The position numbers were made by a program, and so were the translations under genes. Below are positions 39,809 to 46,295 of a stretch of DNA of 46,295 nucleotides, piece by piece. The DNA is taken from contig SKJB01000131.1 of NCBI GenBank assembly GCA_007116145.1, forward strand, positions 1 through 46,295, in the 5' to 3' direction. Source of the DNA: Limnochordia bacterium. GTDB taxonomy: Bacteria > Bacillota > Limnochordia > Darwinibacteriales > DTU012. Position 1 is the stretch's first letter. Every line of letters starts with the position of its first letter. The notes below the pieces were generated by a model that was given only the letters and a program-made list of their open reading frames with translations, did no database searches and was not told the DNA's origin.

Positions 39809-41779
39809 GCCTAGAAGTTTTTTTGCTTCAATCGCGACCTTATCGGCGACAAAACCGAAGTATTCGGCAATCTCTTCACCTGGACCGCTGCGTCCAAACT
39901 GATCAAGAGAGAACACGCGAACGTTTGCTCCAGGGCTGATGCCATACCATCCACTACCCACACCGACTTCCATCGCTAAAATTGGCGTAGCTGGAGGAAT
40001 GACTGCATTACGGTAAGAACTATCTTGATTGAGAAATTCTTCGCGACACAAGACAGAAACTACTCTAACTCCAAGACCTTCTTGCTCAAGTATTTTCGCC
40101 GTATCTAATGCGAGACTCACTTCACTTCCTGCTGCCACTAAAGTAAGACTTAGATCACCTTTTTCCGGGTATATGACATACCCACCCTTACTCGAATCGG
40201 CCTCAGCAGGTTTTTCCATAACAGGGAGGTTCTGCCTAGTTAAAATCAGGGCACTTGGACCATCGGTACGCTTAAGAGCAAGTAGCCAAGCATCAGCTGT
40301 TTCTTGTGCGTCTGCCGGACGATAAACATTTACGTTAGGAATAAGTCGTAGTGCTTCTGTATGTTCGATAGGTTGATGTGTTGGACCATCCTCGCCTACA
40401 TAGATACTATCATGGGTTAAAACATAGATAACGGGTAAATTCATCAAGGCCGATAGCCGTACTGACGGGCGTAAGTAGTCCGAGAATACTAAGAAAGTCG
40501 CTCCAAAGACGCGAAATCCACCCGATAAACTTAGACCGTTTAGGATTGCTGCCATACCATGTTCACGTACGCCAAAATTAAAGTTACGCCCACTAAAATC
40601 ACTACTTTGTATATTACTATAACCCTCTAAATGGGTGTTATTCGATGGAGCTAAATCGGCTGAACCCCCGACTAAGTGCGGTAATGCTTTTGCTAGCGCA
40701 TTCAACACTTTACCACTAACCTGACGCGTGGCGAATTTATCACCAACTTTGAATTCTGGTAGTGAATGTGCGATATCGGCTGGCAGTTCGGAGCTAAAAC
40801 CAATTTCCCATAACTGAGCCAACTCAGGATATCTGCTGCTCCACGTAGCAAACATTGCATCCCATGCATCTTGCTCTTGTTTACCTTTTGCGATAACACC
40901 AGTGCGCGCTTGGGTTGCCTCCTCAGAGACATAAAAATCTACTTTTGGTAATCCAAGTGCCTCTTTCATCGCATCAATTTCGCTTTGTCCAAGTGGGGCA
41001 CCATGAGCTGCTGCGGTATTGACTTTTGAAGGAGCTCCTTTTCCAATTTGCGTCTTTGCAACAATTAAACTCGGACGTGTTGTCTCCTGTTTTGCATTAC
41101 GAATTGCTTCCTGAATCTGAGGGATATCATGGCCGTCAATCTCTTGTACGTGCCACCCATAGGCTAGATACCTATCTTTGACAGACTCAGTAAAAGCAAG
41201 TTCAGTCGTACCTTCAATGGTAATGCCATTTGAGTCGTAAAATGTGATAAGTTTTCCTAATTTTAAATGACCAGCAAATGAAGAGGCTTCCGAACTAACA
41301 CCCTCCATCATGTCACCATCACCAGCTAATACATACGTGTAGTAATCAATCAAAGGGAAATCCGGTTGATTAAACCGGCTTGCTAACATGCGTTCAGCAA
41401 TGGCCATTCCTACTGCATTTCCAATTCCTTGTCCTAGAGGACCAGTAGTGGTCTCTACACCTGCAGTATGACCTAACTCAGGATGTCCCGGTGTAAGAGA
41501 TCCTGTTTGGCGAAACTTCTTCAACTCATCAAACGGTAGGTTATACCCCGTTAAATGTAATAACGAATACAATAACATGGAACCATGTCCAGCCGAAAGC
41601 ACAAATCGATCTCGATTGACCCAAGTCGGATCAGCAGGATTGTGTTTTAGCGTATCAAAATATAAAACTGTTCCAATATCCGCACAACCTAGGGGTAGTC
41701 CCGGATGTCCCGAATTTGCTTTCTGAACCCCATCTGCGGATAAACCGCGAATTACGTTTGCAATATGTGTTAGATTCAT
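39806..41779 (-). CDS. tkt: Transketolase
   Basis: 657 residues, the normal size. The thiamine diphosphate motif runs from [14 protein letters not shown] to N (about 154-187, with the Y-D-S-N-G-I-T-I segment), and active-site histidines occur in [10 protein letters not shown] (about 23) and in H-G-A-P-L-G. The pyrimidine domain has F-G-V-R-E-H-G-M-A and [16 protein letters not shown]. It moves two-carbon units in the pentose phosphate pathway. ATG 41779 behind AAGGA. It lies at the end of a minus-strand series that may start at pduL. Confidence 0.97.
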   Translation of the reverse strand: MNLTHIANVIRGLSADGVQKANSGHPGLPLGCADIGTVLYFDTLKHNPADPTWVNRDRFVLSAGHGSMLLYSLLHLTGYNLPFDELKKFRQTGSLTPGHPELGHTAGVETTTGPLGQGIGNAVGMAIAERMLASRFNQPDFPLIDYYTYVLAGDGDMMEGVSSEASSFAGHLKLGKLITFYDSNGITIEGTTELAFTESVKDRYLAYGWHVQEIDGHDIPQIQEAIRNAKQETTRPSLIVAKTQIGKGAPSKVNTAAAHGAPLGQSEIDAMKEALGLPKVDFYVSEEATQARTGVIAKGKQEQDAWDAMFATWSSRYPELAQLWEIGFSSELPADIAHSLPEFKVGDKFATRQVSGKVLNALAKALPHLVGGSADLAPSNNTHLEGYSNIQSSDFSGRNFNFGVREHGMAAILNGLSLSGGFRVFGATFLVFSDYLRPSVRLSALMNLPVIYVLTHDSIYVGEDGPTHQPIEHTEALRLIPNVNVYRPADAQETADAWLLALKRTDGPSALILTRQNLPVMEKPAEADSSKGGYVIYPEKGDLSLTLVAAGSEVSLALDTAKILEQEGLGVRVVSVLCREEFLNQDSSYRNAVIPPATPILAMEVGVGSGWYGISPGANVRVFSLDQFGRSGPGEEIAEYFGFVADKVAIEAKKLLG

Positions 41780-41846
41780 TCCTTACCCACCTTTTTACCA
41801 TTTTTTTCCTTCTCACTACTTTCTACTTCAAGCACTGCAAATCCTT

Positions 41847-42128
41847 CTAACTCCCTTTACAAGTTGAAGACATCTCTAAAATTAACTCCGCTTTAATCGC
41901 AAGTAACGTAGCTAACGACTCATGGCGTTCCATATCCTGCTCCATTATCAGTAGAGCCTCATAATCGTTTGGGGTTTTCTGCTGTAGTTGCTCCATTTCG
42001 GCTAGCAATGCCTTACCTACGCGATCAGCATTTACCACTTCTTGTGCTTTTAAATATCGTTGGTAAAGGGCTGATGGTTCTCCCTTCGCAGATTGGCATT
42101 CACATCCACCACATCCACAACTTTTCAT
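41847..42128 (-). CDS. YlbF/YmcA-family protein with Cys-rich N-terminus
   Basis: 93 residues. The body (Y-Q-R-Y-L-K-A-Q-E-V-V-N-A-D to H-E-S-L-A-T-L-L-A-I-K) is the helical hairpin of the YlbF/YmcA family. In Bacillus these proteins form the RicAFT complex with YaaT, carry iron-sulphur clusters, and affect sporulation and RNase Y. The start M-K-S-C-G-C-G-G-C-E-C holds four cysteines in eight residues, which could bind a metal or Fe-S cluster. It begins two bases after the stop of the HATPase gene, so the pair is translationally coupled. Confidence 0.75.
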   Translation of the reverse strand: MKSCGCGGCECQSAKGEPSALYQRYLKAQEVVNADRVGKALLAEMEQLQQKTPNDYEALLIMEQDMERHESLATLLAIKAELILEMSSTCKGS

Positions 42129-42130
42129 CT

Positions 42131-42484
42131 CTATCCTCGCTTCTCAATATAAACTGTAATCTCGGTTCCTTTACCTAACTCCGTCTTAATCTCTGCCCGA
42201 TCTGTCATCATACCAACCAACGAGAGACCAGTTCCAATCATGCTTTCTCCAGCAAGCGCACCGTAGTATTCTTCTAATTCCACCCGACGCGATTGCTCTA
42301 ACTTCTTACTAACCTCGGCATACTTTTCCTTGGACATTCCTATACCGTTATCTTTCACATTAATAATAATAGCTTGTTCTTTTTCTGCTACAGAAACATC
42401 GATTTTAGTTGCTTTGGCTTTTACAGCATTATTCATTAACTCATCAACAATACCTCGTATGTGTTTCCGCCATTTATGCATCAT
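42131..42484 (-). CDS. Stand-alone HATPase-domain protein
   Basis: 117 residues consisting only of a GHKL/HATPase domain: N box I-V-D-E-L-M-N-N-A-V-K-A-K-A (about 11-24), G1 D-N-G-I-G-M (about 47-52) and G2 G-T-G-L-S-L-V-G (about 86-93). It lacks the histidine phospho-acceptor and sensor parts, so it is not a classical kinase. It could be an anti-sigma-factor-like or accessory kinase, as with SpoIIAB, but it is shorter and sits in a different gene set. ATG 42484 lies behind AAAGGAGG and 22 bases after the DUF1576 gene. Confidence 0.75.
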   Translation of the reverse strand: MMHKWRKHIRGIVDELMNNAVKAKATKIDVSVAEKEQAIIINVKDNGIGMSKEKYAEVSKKLEQSRRVELEEYYGALAGESMIGTGLSLVGMMTDRAEIKTELGKGTEITVYIEKRG

Positions 42485-42506
42485 AAATCGAAAGCCTCCT
42501 TTGGTT

Positions 42507-43718
42507 TTATCGTTTACCGTTATTAAACCAACGGCTCAATCCAATAAATAGCGTTCCCACAAGTCCACCAGCAAATCCATTGTTATACAAGTTCATCCCT
42601 GCATGAAAAGCTCCCACGTGCATAACGACAGCTAAATGCAGAACACCAGCTAGAATTCCAATTGCTGGACCAAACCCTCCTGCAATAGGTGCAAGAGTAG
42701 TGGCAAACAAGGCTGCTAATAACGGACCAGGATCATTTGGTTGCCAAATACTAATGTGGCTCGCTAGAAAAACCCCAAGCATTATAGGCCAAATATTACG
42801 TATATGCTTCCCAAAAGCTCCAAAACCTACAATAGTAAATACTCCACCGATGGTAGGACCATTAAAGTCTCCCCGTACCAATCCAATATAGAGCATTCCC
42901 ATTAAACCTACTAAACCCATATTGTAAAGGGCTGAATGAAAACTTTGTTCTGAAACAAAATCAGTAACAAGTGTTCCTGGCAGCTTCCACAATTCCTTTG
43001 CTTTTTCCCTACCGGACCATCCTAAGACTACCATAGAGAAAAAATACGCTGCAAATATAACAGCTAATTGTAATTGAGCTTCTTGCCCCCACTGTAATGT
43101 TAAACCTGGTAGTAATCCACGAAACTTCAAAACAGCTGTCACATACATTCCGACAATTCCACAAGTAAATCCAACGTTATATAAGCTAAACCCTTGATGA
43201 TTATGGAGAACATGTGAAGCTAAGGCTGGTAAAAGCATTCCAACGAGTACTCCAACAATGATTGCTAATCCGTACCCTAATCCGAGTCCAAAGGCAATCT
43301 GACTAACTACAGGACCCAAGGCTGTACCAAAGAGCGCCACCACAATATAGGTTCGAAACTGATCTTTTCGTATATAGGCACTAATTGCTACTCCTACAAT
43401 TATCGGCCAGATATTGATTGGTGTTTTACCAAACAAAGCAAAACCAGCCATGGTAAATACTGCAGCAATTGTGGGACCCGACAGTGTTGTTTTAGTAAAA
43501 CTAATCAGCATGAGACCAATAAAACCTACAATCCCAGCATTTACTAACGATGCACCAATACTACCAATCACAAAATAATCCGTAACAAGCACTCCGGATG
43601 CGAAAAGTATATTCCAATAGGCTTCAAAAAAACCGACTGAACTTGGCCAAAATAATCCAATTACAATCAAAATCACCAGATAAACAGCGACCACAAAAAA
43701 CCGAAACCGTTCTTGCAC
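42507..43718 (-). CDS. DUF1576 membrane protein with internal repeats
   Basis: About 403 residues from GTG 43718, chosen because GGAGGT lies eight bases before it; ATG 43745 has no ribosome-binding site. About twelve membrane helices. An internal twofold repeat is obvious: G-P-T-I-A-A-V-F-T-M-A-G-F in the first half and G-P-T-I-G-G-V-F-T-I-V-G-F in the second, each followed by F-G-K and N-I-W-P-I, and several L-Y-N-x-G-x-x-G stretches. This is the DUF1576 family; transport function is probable but unknown. It is followed closely by the HATPase and YlbF genes, a set I recall seeing together in Clostridia. Confidence 0.8.
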   Translation of the reverse strand: MQERFRFFVVAVYLVILIVIGLFWPSSVGFFEAYWNILFASGVLVTDYFVIGSIGASLVNAGIVGFIGLMLISFTKTTLSGPTIAAVFTMAGFALFGKTPINIWPIIVGVAISAYIRKDQFRTYIVVALFGTALGPVVSQIAFGLGLGYGLAIIVGVLVGMLLPALASHVLHNHQGFSLYNVGFTCGIVGMYVTAVLKFRGLLPGLTLQWGQEAQLQLAVIFAAYFFSMVVLGWSGREKAKELWKLPGTLVTDFVSEQSFHSALYNMGLVGLMGMLYIGLVRGDFNGPTIGGVFTIVGFGAFGKHIRNIWPIMLGVFLASHISIWQPNDPGPLLAALFATTLAPIAGGFGPAIGILAGVLHLAVVMHVGAFHAGMNLYNNGFAGGLVGTLFIGLSRWFNNGKR

Positions 43719-43758
43719 TCTTAAGTACCTCCAAATCAATTCCATTAAATGAATGACG

Positions 43759-43778
43759 AAACTCCCTTGCGGGAGTTT
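43759..43778 (-). terminator. Hairpin between pduL-like and DUF1576 genes
   Basis: AAACTCCC and GGGAGTTT with a 4-base loop (43759-43778). It lacks a good T-run, so it may only partly terminate or act as a message-stabilising structure. Confidence 0.45.
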
Positions 43779-43783
43779 ACATG

Positions 43784-44365
43784 CTACTTATAGACTTCCA
43801 GCTCTTGACAATTATTTAGCCCTGCTGCATTCGCCTCATCGGTATCAATATGCATTTCTAACACGAAATCTTCCCGCACTCGTACCAAAACATTTTCAAA
43901 GACAATACTTCGTTCTCCATCCGCTTTAACTGATACCACCTGTTTATCGGTTAAGCCAAATGTTTTTGCGTCCTCTACACTCATATGAATATGACGAAGT
44001 GCTAAAATAACACCCTTCGTTAAATGCACAGCTCCCTGAGGACCTACTAAAACAACAGACTCTGAATCTTCAATGGAACCCGAATCACGTACCGGTGGTT
44101 TTAAACCTAGGGCAAACCCATCCGTACGTGAGATCTCTACCTGCGTCTCTGGGCGGACAGGGCCGAGAATTCGTACGTTTTGGATAACTCCCTTTTTTGT
44201 CACCAAAGTTACTGTTTCTTCCGCAGCATACTGCCCAGTCTGCGACAAATCCTTCATTGGTTTTAACTGATAACCTATACCAAATAGTGTTTCCAAATCC
44301 TTTTGCGATACATGCAAGTGCCTATTGGAAATTCCTACAGGAACTTTGCCGATACTCTGTGTCAA
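43784..44365 (-). CDS. pduL: Phosphate propanoyltransferase / phosphotransacetylase PduL
   Basis: 193 residues from TTG 44365 behind AAAGGAGG. It shows the PduL features: S-N-R-H-L-H-V-S near the start and R-H-I-H-M-S near residue 126, histidine pairs that bind the two zinc ions, and E-M-H-I-D-T-D-E-A-N-A near the end. PduL converts acyl-CoA and phosphate to acyl phosphate. No microcompartment shell, aldehyde dehydrogenase or acetate kinase gene is visible nearby, so it probably acts in the cytosol as an alternative phosphotransacetylase. It heads a minus-strand series. Confidence 0.92.
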   Translation of the reverse strand: MTQSIGKVPVGISNRHLHVSQKDLETLFGIGYQLKPMKDLSQTGQYAAEETVTLVTKKGVIQNVRILGPVRPETQVEISRTDGFALGLKPPVRDSGSIEDSESVVLVGPQGAVHLTKGVILALRHIHMSVEDAKTFGLTDKQVVSVKADGERSIVFENVLVRVREDFVLEMHIDTDEANAAGLNNCQELEVYK

Positions 44366-44507
44366 AATACTTCCTCCTTTGTAAAAAGCTTCACATTGTA
44401 TTTTACGACAGATAAATCAAAAATCCTTCTACTAATATCTGTTTGGGATACTCTTTTCGTAATCGCATATACTATAACTCGAGGAGTATTTTAAGGGAGG
44501 TAAGACA

Positions 44508-44936
44508 ATGTCAATTGTTGCTGGAATATACCAAAACTTCAAACAATTAGATGTGTTACTACAAAAACTAGTTGTCGCAGGGTACACGGAGGATCAAATT
44601 GAAGTCACCCTTGCCCACCAAGCAGAACCATCGCTGTTCCCCTCAGGCTATGATCCAATCGGAGGAGTTCGCCTCGCTGGATCACATATTACTACTATGG
44701 CTGCGACTGGTGGGAACATGATTGGGAATTCACACACAACGGATCTTCCGTTGGACAAATTACCAGATTTACTTTTGTCCATAGTAAATCAACAATCAAA
44801 CGACGATCCTTCGCATTCAACTATCGAGAAGCGATACTTAGTGCGAATTACAACAGCTGATCCTCACTCAATCGAAGAGTTACTGATAAACTCTGGCGGA
44901 CAAATCGTAAAATTTGCCGAATCAAAAGAAAAATAG
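44508..44936 (+). CDS. Uncharacterised protein
   Basis: 142 residues from ATG 44508 behind GGGAGGT. The first 35 residues (V-A-G-I-Y-Q-N-F-K-Q-L-D-V-L-L-Q-K-L-V-V-A-G-Y-T-E-D-Q-I-E-V) have the beta-alpha pattern of general-stress 17M/YflT-type domains, in which an x-x-x-L-x-x-x-G-Y/F-x-x-x-x-I segment is usual, but the match is weak. Residues 50-75 are Gly/Ala/Thr-rich. The tail has a second beta-alpha unit. No firm function. It ends just before the tRNA-Trp promoter. Confidence 0.5.
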   Translation: MSIVAGIYQNFKQLDVLLQKLVVAGYTEDQIEVTLAHQAEPSLFPSGYDPIGGVRLAGSHITTMAATGGNMIGNSHTTDLPLDKLPDLLLSIVNQQSNDDPSHSTIEKRYLVRITTADPHSIEELLINSGGQIVKFAESKEK

Positions 44937-44938
44937 AG

Positions 44939-44967
44939 TTGACCAGGGCGAATGGATATGTTATAGT
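44939..44967 (+). promoter_or_regulatory. Promoter of tRNA-Trp
   Basis: TTGACC (44939-44944), 17-base spacer, TATAGT (44962-44967), 13 bases before the tRNA. Confidence 0.8.
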
Positions 44968-44979
44968 ATAAATGCGCCA

Positions 44980-45055
44980 AGGGGAGTAGCTCAATTGGTA
45001 GAGCACCGGTCTCCAAAACCGGGTGTTGCAGGTTCAAGTCCTGTCTCCCCTGCCA
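44980..45055 (+). tRNA. tRNA-Trp (anticodon CCA)
   Basis: 76 bases including encoded CCA. Acceptor stem AGGGGAG/CTCCCCT, discriminator G, D arm GCTC-AATTGGTA-GAGC, anticodon arm CCGGT-CTCCAAA-ACCGG with anticodon CCA, T arm with GGTTCAAGTCC. It is a separate transcription unit with its own promoter and terminator. trpS lies 16 kb upstream on the other strand. Confidence 0.97.
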
Positions 45056-45084
45056 GTTTATAAGAATACCAGTCAAATAGTGGA

Positions 45085-45120
45085 TAGATTTTAGGTGGAA
45101 TATCCCTAAAATCTATTTTT
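45085..45120 (+). terminator. Terminator of tRNA-Trp
   Basis: TAGATTTTAGG (45085-45095) and CCTAAAATCTA (45105-45115) with a 9-base loop, followed by TTTTT. Confidence 0.85.
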
Positions 45121-45159
45121 CGTTTGACAAAAAACACCAGCGGATAGTCAGGCTTCTTT

Positions 45160-46179
45160 TTACCTGGCAACTAAGTTCGCGACATATAGCAACACAAGTT
45201 TGTTCTTTTCCCAGACTTGGTCAAAATGGGCTATTGGTAACGATTGATCGCCAACGCTCGATCCGATTTCAATCGTAAACCCAGGTTTTTGATACTTATG
45301 GATAAACCAATCTTTAAACCCTGCATGCGAATCTTCCCGGGGTTCAACAGCTAGCAGGTAACCAGTTAAGCTTGCAATTTCTTGACCTATTTTTTGATCA
45401 CGTATTAATTGTGCATCTTGCTGATCATACTGCCAATAGATAACCTGTCCACTAGAGTGATAGGCCAATACCATTTCTGGTTCTAGATCTCGCACCAGCT
45501 CAGCGAGTGCTCTACTTTCTCGTTCACTCTCTGGCTCGGGACCTTTATACTTTTCATAGTGAGGTTTAGGTTCGCTTACCGCTTGTTCCCAATTCGCTGC
45601 ATATTGAATATTAAGATTCACACCGCGTCCATTAGCCTTCCACCTAGTAAAATCAGAATTTTTCTCGTTCGCATTCTCTAAAAGAGCATGATCACCACCT
45701 TTTGGCAGTCCACTCTGTGCTATCATTACGCCATCAGGGTTAAGCATCGGGACGATGATAAGTGTCACTGCGTCTAGTAGTGCGCTTACATCATAGCCTC
45801 CCAATTCAAAATTGTTTGAAGCTGCCTTTGCATACTCTGCCAAAGCCTTAACTAAAACCATCGTCGTCATCCACTCGCGCCCGTGATGTGCGCCAACAAT
45901 CAGGATCTGTGGCCGACCATGACCAAGATAGACGACAGCAATGTCCTTCCCAAAATGACTTTTCCCGATACTATCAACCCGCATCCACGTTGGATAAACA
46001 GAAGCTAATTGGTTTAAGTCTTCATGCATTGCTTCTGGAGTGTACATCGTGTGTGCATCAACATGCAATATAAGCGGCGAGTGAGATTGTTTCGTATCAT
46101 TATCTGTATTGCTAAAAAGTATTATCAGGCTGATTATTAATCCTAGAATACACCCGATTATGATGACTAAACGGTTCAA
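45160..46179 (-). CDS. M14 zinc carboxypeptidase, membrane-anchored
   Basis: 339 residues from TTG 46179, preceded by AGGTGG. An N-terminal hydrophobic helix (about 4-23) acts as anchor or signal. The M14 active site is present: zinc ligands in H-H-G-R-E-W (H-x-x-E, about 98-102), the substrate Arg in N-G-R-G-V-N-L-N, the third zinc ligand in A-Y-H-S-S-G, and catalytic Glu in F-T-I-E-I-G. It resembles gamma-D-glutamyl-diamino acid endopeptidase I of spore-formers, so a peptidoglycan or cortex substrate is likely but unproved. The 116 bases after the gene's 5' end hold nothing that I recognise. Confidence 0.9.
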   Translation of the reverse strand: MNRLVIIIGCILGLIISLIILFSNTDNDTKQSHSPLILHVDAHTMYTPEAMHEDLNQLASVYPTWMRVDSIGKSHFGKDIAVVYLGHGRPQILIVGAHHGREWMTTMVLVKALAEYAKAASNNFELGGYDVSALLDAVTLIIVPMLNPDGVMIAQSGLPKGGDHALLENANEKNSDFTRWKANGRGVNLNIQYAANWEQAVSEPKPHYEKYKGPEPESERESRALAELVRDLEPEMVLAYHSSGQVIYWQYDQQDAQLIRDQKIGQEIASLTGYLLAVEPREDSHAGFKDWFIHKYQKPGFTIEIGSSVGDQSLPIAHFDQVWEKNKLVLLYVANLVAR

Positions 46180-46295
46180 TCGAAGTCCACCTAACGTAAA
46201 TAATAGCTTATCGAATATAGTCTACCCGCTTACGTAGATATTCATACTCAGAAAACTACTGGCTGAATATTCCTCCAAGCAACCCCCCGAAAACA

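Overview
The window is a chromosomal stretch of a spore-forming member of the Bacillota (Firmicutes). Evidence for this is a SigH-type sporulation sigma factor, a SpoVK-like AAA ATPase, two CotF-like coat proteins, a Bacillus-like divergent lexA/yneA SOS pair, a YtpB-type sesquarterpene synthase, strong AAGGAGG Shine-Dalgarno sites and frequent GTG/TTG starts. Base composition looks moderately AT-rich. I cannot name a genus. There are about 48 protein genes and two tRNAs, densely packed with no gene-free stretch over 300 bases. I see no insertion sequence, prophage, CRISPR array or rRNA.

Layout. 1-5.7 kb: the end of a FapA/DUF342 gene, an Hpre_diP_synt_I/Gx-type membrane protein, DUF4363 and DUF421 proteins, and a large exported metallopeptidase whose C-terminus looks like an Omp85-type beta-barrel. 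5.7-13.2 kb: copZ, then the RNA-modification and mismatch-repair block miaB, a small protein, mutS, mutL, miaA. 13.3-18.1 kb: a tightly coupled operon of SpoVK-like ATPase, small GTPase, a membrane protein with two DDLLD motifs, a small Cys-containing membrane protein, an MFS transporter and a PLP enzyme of the methionine gamma-lyase-like family. 18.2-22.9 kb: sigH, an mgtC-like gene, surE, three uncharacterised small genes, then lexA and a yneA-like LysM gene sharing an intergenic region with three LexA-box candidates. 23.1-31.5 kb: a two-component system, a LamG-like secreted protein, a D-2-hydroxyacid dehydrogenase, trpS, an MFS transporter, a UbiA/MenA-type prenyltransferase and a DegV protein. 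31.6-36.7 kb (minus strand): a YhaN/YhaO (SbcCD-like) pair, initiator tRNA, trxA and a DnaQ-like exonuclease. 36.8-39.8 kb: a YtpB-like terpene synthase facing a polyprenyl diphosphate synthase, then coat proteins. 39.8-44.4 kb (minus): transketolase, a YlbF-like protein with a Cys-rich N-terminus, a lone HATPase, DUF1576 and PduL. 44.5-46.2 kb: a small unknown gene, tRNA-Trp and an M14 carboxypeptidase.

Points that stand out: (1) copZ and trxA promoters carry the same palindrome, ATACCC-N5-GGGTAT, lying in the trxA -35/-10 spacer and just after the copZ -10, which suggests one CsoR/CstR-family regulon for copper and thiol chemistry; (2) two membrane-protein genes have near-perfect Shine-Dalgarno sequences pointing to AUU and AUC start codons; (3) a beta-barrel-like C-terminus on an exported protease hints at an outer membrane; (4) the SpoVK-GTPase-DDLLD operon is a plausible undescribed functional unit; (5) a possible C35 terpene pathway is encoded by convergent genes.
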